Shown piece by piece: positions 9,069 through 13,346 of a DNA stretch of 13,346 bases. Position 1 is the first letter of the stretch. Each line of letters begins with the position of its first letter. The stretch spans positions 1 through 13,346 of the forward strand of contig JACKBK010000059.1 of NCBI GenBank assembly GCA_020634555.1. Reading direction: 5' to 3'. This DNA is from Caldilineae bacterium. Its GTDB lineage: Bacteria > Chloroflexota > Anaerolineae > JAAEKA01. Position numbers and translations under genes: made by a program. The notes under the pieces are model-generated. The model did no database searches. It saw nothing but the letters and a program-made list of their open reading frames with translations, and was not told where the DNA came from.

Positions 9069-9614
9069 ATGCTGGAACCATGGACGCAACTTGGATCGCA
9101 GGACGTCTTTCGCAACCGCTGGCTGCACGTTACAGTGGACCGCTTTCGACTGCCAAACGATCAGGAATACGAGTACACCACAATTCGCCGCGATGCGGCT
9201 GGCGTGGGAGTGATGCTGCTTGACGGGGAAAACCGCCTGCTGCTGGAGCGCGAGTTTCGCCCACCAGTGGCGGAGGTGCTCTACCAGATCCCCGGCGGGC
9301 TGGCCAACGGCGACGAAGACCCGGCCGACTGCATCCGCCGCGAGTTGGAGGAGGAGACAGGCTACGTGGCCGGAGAGCTGCGCTATCTGGGAACGTTTTT
9401 CAACAACCCAGCCAGCAGCAACAGCCAATGTCTGATCTACCTTTGCCGGGACTTCAAGGCCGGCGGCACGGTGCACCGCGACGCGGCCGAGTTCATGACC
9501 TTCGACTGGCACGACCTGGATTGGGTGAAAGCACGCGTCCTGGACGGGACAATCCGAGACCGGGTGGTGGTCTGTGGGCTGGCATATCTATGGCTGGCTG
9601 GCGAGATCCGCTAA
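9069..9614 (+). CDS. Nudix hydrolase, ADP-ribose pyrophosphatase-like
   Basis: The 181-residue protein carries a complete Nudix box at residues 77-99: G77, E83, then R91-E92-L-x-E95-E96-x-G98, fitting the G-x5-E-x7-R-E-U-x-E-E-x-G-U pattern. These residues bind the metal that hydrolyses nucleoside diphosphates linked to another group. The preceding ...LYQIPGG and the overall layout resemble the NudF/ADP-ribose pyrophosphatase branch, with the GYV...YLGTFF strand after the box. The usual acidic residue in the downstream loop is not obvious here (NNPASSNSQ), so the substrate could differ. The reading frame is open upstream to an ATG at 8979, but ATG 9069 is preferred: AAAGGGA lies 8 bases before it and the extra 30 residues look non-conserved. 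It is divergent from the GH13 gene and convergent with the lipoprotein gene. Confidence 0.9.
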   Translation: MLEPWTQLGSQDVFRNRWLHVTVDRFRLPNDQEYEYTTIRRDAAGVGVMLLDGENRLLLEREFRPPVAEVLYQIPGGLANGDEDPADCIRRELEEETGYVAGELRYLGTFFNNPASSNSQCLIYLCRDFKAGGTVHRDAAEFMTFDWHDLDWVKARVLDGTIRDRVVVCGLAYLWLAGEIR

Positions 9615-9657
9615 AAGTATGATGCGTACCGTAAACCCAGTGGCATCGACATAATAA

Positions 9658-9687
9658 CAAAGACCGGCGAGCAATCGCCGGTCTTTG
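9658..9687 (+). terminator. Strong hairpin after the Nudix gene, probable bidirectional terminator
   Basis: A perfect 13-bp stem closes a GCAA loop, which is a GNRA-type tetraloop. It lies 43 bases after the Nudix stop, between two convergent genes. The stem ends in CTTTG rather than a long T run, so termination strength is uncertain. Confidence 0.65.
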
Positions 9688-9692
9688 CATAC

Positions 9693-9720
9693 CCTGGAGG
9701 GCGGTAACACGCCCTCCAGG
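9693..9720 (-). terminator. Second strong hairpin, probable terminator of the lipoprotein gene
   Basis: An 11-bp perfect stem (CCTGGAGGGCG and its complement) closes a 6-base loop, 27 bases beyond the lipoprotein stop. It has no T tract of its own. With the 9658-9687 hairpin it forms a tandem pair separating convergent transcripts. Confidence 0.5.
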
Positions 9721-9746
9721 TGCCAGGTTGTGGGTTGTGAAGCCTG

Positions 9747-11216
9747 TCAAAACATCTGTAGCGGCAGCGCTCCCTGCTCATCCAGCAGCAGGCCCCAGAC
9801 CTCGTCTGCGCCGAGAGTTATCTGGTCGGTGACGCTGTTGCCATCGACCGTGGTAGTTACCTCGTATTCGCCTGGCGAGAGGTCCAGCGTTGGGGCATCA
9901 TCAGGCGATTCCATGCCTGCGCCGGCAGCTACGTCGATCTCCTCACCGTTGATAGAAACGGTCAGATCGATGTCAGCAAAGTTGACCAGGTAGACGCGTG
10001 CCTGGCCGGCCGGCGGCAGGATGCCCGCTTCCTCGGCTGCCGCTGCGTCCTTGAGAACCATCGAGATCGTGGTCTCGTCTCCCGCCGTCAGATCCACCGT
10101 CAGGTCGCCGTCAGGGCCGCTGAAACGCAGGGTAGCCGAGGTGTCTGTGCCTTCCCCGTCTTCCAGTGTCCAGCCGCTATCCGCCAGTTGAGTCTGGAAG
10201 AACTCGGTCAGCGTCCCGAGGTCGGACGGTGAACTGGCCTCGATGCTGGTTCGGAAATTACTGCCTTCCGAAGCGTAACTGGTGTAGTCATCCGGCATAG
10301 GGAAGCCATCCTTGTTCTCCACACCCAGTTCGCCTGTGCCAGCGGTTGATTGCGCCGGTGTTTCAAGCGCGTAGTTGGTAAACTCGATCTCCACTTCTGT
10401 GTCGTCGAATCCTTCAAAGGCAAAGAAGTTTACCGCGATGTCTCCATTGCTATAGCTGCACGAGATCGACGTGTAGTCAGCGGCGTCATCCAGGCAACTC
10501 GTCCCCAGGTCCATGGTCTCGAATGTCGGGCGGTAGAACTCGGCTATCTCGGCCAGCGACAGCGCGCTGTTGAAGGTCAAGGTGTCACCGGTTACATCGA
10601 TGTTGGTCGCGTCGGATGGCGTCGGCCAGTCGGCAATGGTGTACCCGGAGCCACCCGCCATATCCTCGTCGCCTGCGTCACTGCCGGAGAGGGATGGCGC
10701 GCCGCTCAAGTCGATGGTGGCCTCGCTGGCGCCGTCAAAGGCGATGATAGTGACGCCTATCGTTTCTCCGTCGCGGTCAAAGCTCGTATAAGCAAGGGCA
10801 TCGTTGACCAGCGCGGTGTCCGTTTCCTCTTGCCAGTTGTCGTCCGACAGCACCGAGCGGTAGAACGCCAGCAAGGTCGCTACATCCGACGGACTGCTGA
10901 AGAGTAGTTCCTCGAACTCATAGGTTACGTTTTGAGCATCGTCAGGCACAGGTACGTCGGGCAAGACAGCTGTGCTGGTAACTTCGTCAGTAGCCTCAAC
11001 CGCAACCGTTGGTGTGGCGGTTGGTGGCACGGCAGTCGGCGTCGGTGGAACTGGCGTCGGCGTTGCTGTGTCCTCTACGACGGCGGTTGCCTGTGCAACC
11101 GGCGTGTCCGCTGGTGGCGGAGTGCTGTCGTCCTTGCCGCCACAAGCTGTCGCCGCCAACAACACAATGATCGCTGAAACGGCGAGTATCAACCATCGGG
11201 ATCTCGTGAGATGCAT
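9747..11216 (-). CDS. Lipoprotein with three repeated modules and a C-terminal beta-rich domain
   Basis: The 489-residue protein starts with a signal peptide and lipobox ending ATAC at C25, so it should be lipid-anchored outside the membrane. Residues 31-80 form a Thr/Pro/Ala-rich linker (TPTPVPPTP and similar) typical of Chloroflexota surface proteins. Three diverged copies of one module follow, at about 86-171, 192-281 and 304-390. Each begins with a Pro-x-Pro-(D/S)-D-like turn and contains a hydrophobic helix around FYRS, FYRP or FFQT, usually with a later GW or NW. Residues about 405-489 resemble a DUF4397/PEGA-type beta domain (ARVYLVNF..., LSPGEYEVTT). Cysteines C241 and C253 occur only in the second module and could form a disulphide. 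The start has AAGGAG 10 bases upstream. The function is unknown; a sensor, binding or surface-structural role is possible. Confidence 0.88.
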   Translation of the reverse strand: MHLTRSRWLILAVSAIIVLLAATACGGKDDSTPPPADTPVAQATAVVEDTATPTPVPPTPTAVPPTATPTVAVEATDEVTSTAVLPDVPVPDDAQNVTYEFEELLFSSPSDVATLLAFYRSVLSDDNWQEETDTALVNDALAYTSFDRDGETIGVTIIAFDGASEATIDLSGAPSLSGSDAGDEDMAGGSGYTIADWPTPSDATNIDVTGDTLTFNSALSLAEIAEFYRPTFETMDLGTSCLDDAADYTSISCSYSNGDIAVNFFAFEGFDDTEVEIEFTNYALETPAQSTAGTGELGVENKDGFPMPDDYTSYASEGSNFRTSIEASSPSDLGTLTEFFQTQLADSGWTLEDGEGTDTSATLRFSGPDGDLTVDLTAGDETTISMVLKDAAAAEEAGILPPAGQARVYLVNFADIDLTVSINGEEIDVAAGAGMESPDDAPTLDLSPGEYEVTTTVDGNSVTDQITLGADEVWGLLLDEQGALPLQMF

Positions 11217-11239
11217 CTGAATGTCACTCCTTGGGATGG

Positions 11240-11271
11240 AAAAAGCTGGCTGTGCTGGTGTTCAGCACAGC
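11240..11271 (-). promoter_or_regulatory. Leader hairpin with T run before the lipoprotein gene
   Basis: On the minus strand a perfect 9-bp stem GCTGTGCTG/CAGCACAGC with a 5-base loop (11271 down to 11249) is followed four bases later by TTTTT (11244 down to 11240), then the ribosome binding site. The shape is like an intrinsic terminator placed within the leader, so it could attenuate transcription or serve as an operator. If transcription starts downstream of it, it has no such role. Confidence 0.4.
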
Positions 11272-11503
11272 GGCGAAACAAGCGTTGTCACCGAATGTAG
11301 AACTGATCTATTGGCTATAAACGACATGCAATCCGAGATTTCGGTGGTTTGTCCCATTTCCTGGGAATAAGGTCGGAGCTTAACTTGCCGCGCGCGACCG
11401 TGTGGTAATCTGCGTGCCGGCGCATCTGTGGTTGGCAGAAGAGATCAAGGTACGGGTGGCAGGACAGCAAGTAAGAAACTCGATAGCGCTTTCCTTCGCC
11501 ACG

Positions 11504-11512
11504 TGGTATACT
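11504..11512 (+). promoter_or_regulatory. Extended -10 promoter of the small cassette
   Basis: TGG followed by TATACT (11507-11512) forms an extended -10 element. No good -35 box is seen 16-18 bases upstream, which is common for extended -10 promoters. A start near 11519 gives a leader of about 43 bases. Confidence 0.5.
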
Positions 11513-11547
11513 TTGCCCCGGAACCGGTGTTACCATCGCCAGTGCCT

Positions 11548-11553
11548 AAGGAG
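11548..11553 (+). promoter_or_regulatory. Ribosome binding site of the disrupted gene
   Basis: AAGGAG lies 8 bases before ATG 11562. Together with the promoter it shows the split gene still has intact expression signals. Confidence 0.7.
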
Positions 11554-11561
11554 ACATATTC

Positions 11562-11956
11562 ATGACACTAACGACGTTTTCGGATCGCTTGATCAGTGTG
11601 ATCGATGACCTGGAGCCGGGTGGTTCACTCGAAGCCAAAGTGTCGCAGTTAGCCGAGTCCGAAATCCGACGACGGCTGGCACGCTATCAACTTGTCGACC
11701 GCAGGATGCGCACTAAGGACGCCTCTACAAACAACTTTCTGGTGTTGGCTCGGTCAGGAGACCGGCCAAAGCAGTAACTAATTAATAGACGGATCCTAAG
11801 TATGGGATGTCGCTAAAGGAGTTCGAGGAACAAGGTGTCGTTGAAAAGCTTGGTTTCACGTTCGAAGTAGAGAGTGACCATCACGACTGGGACCTCGCTG
11901 TGGATGGCATTGCGACAATGACCAAGCGTCTCAAGACGTGGCAGATGGTCCAATGA
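11562..11956 (+). pseudogene. Small toxin-antitoxin-like gene split by an 83-base insertion
   Basis: The first reading frame from ATG 11562 ends at TAA 11775-11777 after 71 codons, but only its first 52 residues look native (ending RRMRTK). After base 11717 the frame enters an insertion. The family-like sequence resumes at base 11801 as YGMSLKEFEEQ, in a different frame, continuing through FTFEVESDHHDWDLAVDGI to TGA 11954-11956. Removing bases 11718-11800 joins the halves into 104 codons without a stop. The pattern (R-R-L-A-R-Y, K-Y-G-M, F-E-V-E-S-D, W-D-x-A-V-D-G-I) is that of a small conserved bacterial family that I recall in chromosomal toxin-antitoxin-like pairs; the specific family name is uncertain. 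It is probably helical and soluble. The downstream half also has an in-frame ATG at 11807, but without a clear ribosome binding site. The gene is probably inactive unless the insert is bypassed. Confidence 0.72.
11718..11800. mobile_element. 83-base palindromic insertion with 5-bp direct repeats (MITE-like)
   Basis: CTAAG at 11713-11717 is repeated at 11796-11800, as expected for a target-site duplication. The 78 bases between them start and end with imperfect inverted repeats (9 of 15 positions match between 11718-11732 and the complement of 11781-11795). Inside, CTG (11739-11741) pairs with CAG (11772-11774), and TTGGC-t-CGGTC (11745-11755) pairs with GACCGGCCAA (11760-11769) around an AGGA loop. 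The whole insert is thus one long imperfect hairpin, A/T-rich on its right arm (TAACTAATTAATAG, with several stops). It has no coding capacity and would need a transposase supplied elsewhere. The structure and duplication are directly visible; the mobile nature is inferred. Confidence 0.55.
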
Positions 11957-12333
11957 CACCTGACGAGATCGAGGCAGACATACTGAGGCGACCGTATCGA
12001 AAATCGTTTGAAGGTATCGTGACATGGAAGGTACGTCAAGTCTTGGCGAAGGATGGAGAAATCCGCATCACGGGTTTACCCTACAAACGAGGACAGGCGG
12101 TGGAAGTCATCGTGTTTGTGCCGCCTGCAGAACCTCAGCCGCGTGCCCGCTTGACGGTCGGGCAACTTCGTCGCTCAGGATTGATCGGCCTGTGGCAAGA
12201 CCGTGACGAAACCCTAAGTCAGCAACAGCAGCAGCGCCGAGATCACCAGGAAGACCAGGATCACCAGTTCGAAGGTCTTCGGGCTGACCCGTACTACGAA
12301 CAGCCGCCCCAGCCAGACACCCACCGGCACTAA
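11953..12333 (+). CDS. Antitoxin-like partner protein, probably truncated with a readthrough tail
   Basis: The ATG at 11953 overlaps the stop of the preceding gene as ATGA, so the two were translationally coupled. A GTG at 11938 is in frame but less likely because of this overlap. Residues 1 to about 87 look native: TWKVRQVL, GLPYKRGQAVEVIV and then LTVGQLRRSGLIGLWQDRDE. The last part matches the C-terminal pattern I know from antitoxins paired with PIN-domain toxins, which normally continues with a helix like D-I-x-D-S-x-x-F-A-R-x-L-R. Here that helix is missing. From about base 12213 the frame runs antisense through the end of the transporter gene, giving a Gln-rich tail (QQQQQ, residues 90-94) that is probably meaningless. 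No toxin gene follows. It is probably a degraded remnant; the antitoxin assignment is moderate at best. Confidence 0.6.
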   Translation: MTPDEIEADILRRPYRKSFEGIVTWKVRQVLAKDGEIRITGLPYKRGQAVEVIVFVPPAEPQPRARLTVGQLRRSGLIGLWQDRDETLSQQQQQRRDHQEDQDHQFEGLRADPYYEQPPQPDTHRH

Positions 12334-12957
12334 TGGCAGCAGCCAGGCGACGTGGACGATGCGCGCCAGGTTGAACAGGCCGGCGGCGGCGTAGAACGGT
12401 ATCTTGATGTAGTTGAGGATCATGAAGAACAGCGCGGTGGTAGCGATGAACACCCGGGGCTGCAAGTCCTGCATCAGGAGGTAGATGGTGGCCGGCGGGC
12501 CGCCGGTGTTGGCGATGGCCGACGAGAACCCAGAGATGCCGCCGCCGATCAAACCGTGCCATGCCCGCGGCTGGTAGCGGAAGAAACGCATGACACGCTT
12601 TTCGGACGCTTTGTACAGCGCAAACAGCAGGATCAGAATCGCCAGAAACGTCCGCAGCACATCGGGGGAGACATTGGTCAGGAACAGCGTGCCAACCGCG
12701 ACGCCGACCAGCGCGCCGGGGATCAACAACAGCACCTGCCGCCGGTCCCAGCGCCGCCAGTGAAAGCCGACCGCGAAGATGTCGCCGACCATCAAAAACG
12801 GCAGCATCAGCGGCACCAGCTCCGGCACCGGCATGGTCAGCGCCAGCAGCGGCGTTGCCAGCGCGGCAAAGGACGACCCAAAACCGCCCTTGCCCAGGCC
12901 AATAATCAGCGCGGTAACTGCAAAAGTCAGATAGAAAAGTGGTGAGGGGTAGGTCAT
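12214..12957 (-). CDS. TauE/SafE-family membrane transporter
   Basis: The 247-residue protein is highly hydrophobic with about eight membrane segments. It shows the two-fold internal repeat of the TauE/SafE family: GLGKGGFGSSFAALATPLLA (20-39) in the first half and ISGFSSAIANTGGPPATIYL (141-160) in the second. Length is typical (about 250). The family exports sulfite, sulfoacetate and related sulfonates or organic anions across the inner membrane; no neighbouring sulfur gene indicates the substrate here. The start at ATG 12957 lacks a clear ribosome binding site, but it places the first membrane segment correctly. Its stop at 12214-12216 falls on the point where the convergent antitoxin-like gene loses its native sequence. 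The 3' ends of the two frames overlap by 120 bases. Confidence 0.92.
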   Translation of the reverse strand: MTYPSPLFYLTFAVTALIIGLGKGGFGSSFAALATPLLALTMPVPELVPLMLPFLMVGDIFAVGFHWRRWDRRQVLLLIPGALVGVAVGTLFLTNVSPDVLRTFLAILILLFALYKASEKRVMRFFRYQPRAWHGLIGGGISGFSSAIANTGGPPATIYLLMQDLQPRVFIATTALFFMILNYIKIPFYAAAGLFNLARIVHVAWLLPLVPVGVWLGRLFVVRVSPKTFELVILVFLVISALLLLLT

Positions 12958-13031
12958 AAGGCCAATTCACGGGGACGGGGTTCAGGAGCAGACCAGTACA
13001 GGGCAGTCTCACGGGACGAAAGAGATGGCCT

Positions 13032-13060
13032 ATTGTGGAGCAAAGTCTGGCATCCGTCAA
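13032..13060 (-). promoter_or_regulatory. Candidate promoter of the TauE/SafE gene
   Basis: On the minus strand TTGACG (13055-13060) and CACAAT (13032-13037) are 17 bases apart (5 of 6 and 4 of 6 matches). Transcription would start near 13025, leaving a leader of about 68 bases. Confidence 0.45.
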
Positions 13061-13092
13061 GATTGCGGAGAGCTGACGAGTTGGCGTTTGCT

Positions 13093-13112
13093 GATTCTAT
13101 CGGATTCTGTCG
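13093..13112. repeat. Tandem 10-bp repeat
   Basis: GATTCTATCG is followed immediately by GATTCTGTCG, 9 of 10 bases identical. It is two units only, so it may be chance. Confidence 0.4.
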
Positions 13113-13122
13113 GTGTGCGACC

Positions 13123-13191
13123 GCCCGACCGTCAAACGGATCGGGCTACAACGTGAAAGGCCCTCCGGGCCTGCGGATTCCGTAGCCCATC
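13123..13191. repeat. Overlapping inverted repeats that can form alternative hairpins
   Basis: Hairpin A (13123-13146) pairs GCCCGACCGT with ACGGaTCGGGC around a CAA loop. Hairpin B pairs GGGCTAC (13143-13149, plus GAT after a one-base bulge) with GTAGCCC (13182-13188), enclosing a 6-bp AGGCCC/GGGCCT hairpin (13158-13172). A and B share bases 13139-13146, so they exclude each other. No T tract follows, so it is not a normal terminator. Confidence 0.45.
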
Positions 13192-13232
13192 GGTCATGTT
13201 GGTGTTGCACGCTGCGCAATATGATGTATACT

Positions 13233-13270
13233 CGTACCTGGATTCTCGCCTGCGTGGAAATGACGGTACG
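13233..13270. repeat. Degenerate REP-like inverted repeat
   Basis: CGTACC (13233-13238) and GGTACG (13265-13270) are inverted copies. Between them lies GGATTCTCGCC...TGGAAATGAC, which resembles the widespread intergenic repeat of the form TGGATTCCCGC...GCGGGAATGAC seen in many bacteria. The inner stem has degenerated but still pairs with wobble bases. The relation to that repeat is from memory and moderate. Confidence 0.45.
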
Positions 13271-13277
13271 CTGCAGA

Positions 13278-13308
13278 TTGATTAGTCGTGAACACTCCAT
13301 GCTATGAT
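13278..13308 (+). promoter_or_regulatory. Candidate promoter for a gene beyond the right edge
   Basis: TGC followed by TATGAT (13303-13308) is an extended -10 element, with TTGATT (13278-13283) 19 bases upstream as a weak -35. A start near 13315 would place the ribosome-binding-like GAAGGA (13341-13346) in a short leader. A weaker candidate, TTGCAC with TATACT, lies at 13205-13232. Confidence 0.45.
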
Positions 13309-13346
13309 CAAGCCGTTCATCCACAGCAATTTCCCCTTGTGAAGGA

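Larger units (their letters stand above)
11217..11561. other. Intergenic region between divergent lipoprotein gene and small cassette
   Basis: These 345 bases hold no supportable gene. Nearest the lipoprotein are its ribosome binding site (AAGGAG, 11227-11232, minus) and a leader hairpin. Nearest the cassette are an extended -10 promoter and a strong ribosome binding site on the plus strand. A minor TCCCA/TGGGA inverted repeat lies around 11352-11366. I could not identify a convincing promoter for the lipoprotein gene. Confidence 0.6.
12958..13346. other. Gene-free right end with small repeats and promoter-like sites
   Basis: No supportable gene lies in these 389 bases. The left part carries the TauE/SafE promoter. 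The middle (13093-13270) is a cluster of small repeats and hairpins. The right part has plus-strand promoter-like sites, and the last six bases, GAAGGA, resemble a ribosome binding site, so a plus-strand gene probably begins a few bases beyond the window. Confidence 0.55.

Noticed and set aside
8796..9512. 238-codon minus-strand frame spanning the divergent gap and the Nudix gene
   Set aside because: It overlaps the Nudix box antisense and the start of the GH13 gene; no motif supports it.
11718..11800. Self-splicing intron or ribozyme inside the split gene
   Set aside because: No group I, group II or hammerhead core elements are visible, and 83 bases is too short for the self-splicing groups.
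11938..11952. GTG start for the antitoxin-like gene
   Set aside because: The ATGA overlap at 11953-11956 is the more typical coupled start.
12107..13060. 317-codon minus-strand frame
   Set aside because: It is a second frame over the TauE/SafE gene; the 247-residue frame has the hydrophobic profile and family repeats, this one does not.
1..13346. CRISPR array, tRNA or rRNA genes
   Set aside because: No regularly spaced repeats and no tRNA- or rRNA-like sequence were noticed on either strand.

Overview
This window is high-GC bacterial DNA, most likely from a member of the Chloroflexota (Anaerolineae/Caldilineae-like). That placement is an inference from style: a lipoprotein with a Thr/Pro/Ala-rich linker after the lipobox, a giant secreted nuclease built from lamin-tail domains and a DUF11-like end, and cytoplasmic sugar hydrolases of types common in that phylum. 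No rRNA, tRNA or other phylogenetic marker is present to confirm it.

Layout. Positions 1-3875 (minus) hold the 5' part of an ExeM/NucH-type extracellular nuclease that runs off the left edge; it has a near-consensus promoter. Positions 4092-7253 (minus) encode a GH38 alpha-mannosidase, and 7474-8952 (minus) a GH13 cyclomaltodextrinase/neopullulanase-like alpha-glycosidase. A likely terminator and a candidate promoter lie between these two, so they look like separate transcripts. Divergent from the GH13 gene, 9069-9614 (plus) encodes a Nudix hydrolase resembling ADP-ribose pyrophosphatase. It converges on a lipoprotein gene (9747-11216, minus), with two strong tandem hairpins in between. Positions 11562-12213 (plus) are the remains of a small two-gene cassette that looks like a toxin-antitoxin-type module. 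Positions 12214-12957 (minus) encode a TauE/SafE-family transporter. The last 389 bases hold no gene I can support; they contain several small inverted repeats and promoter-like sites, and the window ends on a ribosome-binding-site-like sequence, so a plus-strand gene probably starts just outside.

How the genes relate. The mannosidase and the GH13 enzyme both lack signal peptides and suit cytoplasmic breakdown of imported oligosaccharides. The nuclease acts outside the cell. The lipoprotein carries three diverged copies of one module plus a C-terminal beta-rich domain and is probably surface-anchored. There is no single pathway linking them; this is a mixed housekeeping/accessory stretch.

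The most unusual site is in the small cassette. Its first gene is split by an 83-base insertion that folds as one long imperfect palindrome, has partly matching inverted ends and is bounded by a 5-bp direct repeat (CTAAG). Removing 83 bases restores a continuous 104-codon reading frame. The second gene overlaps the first by ATGA and loses its family-like sequence near base 12213, exactly where the convergent transporter gene ends. The locus therefore looks like a decaying module hit by a MITE-like element, with ribosomal bypassing of the insert as a less likely alternative.
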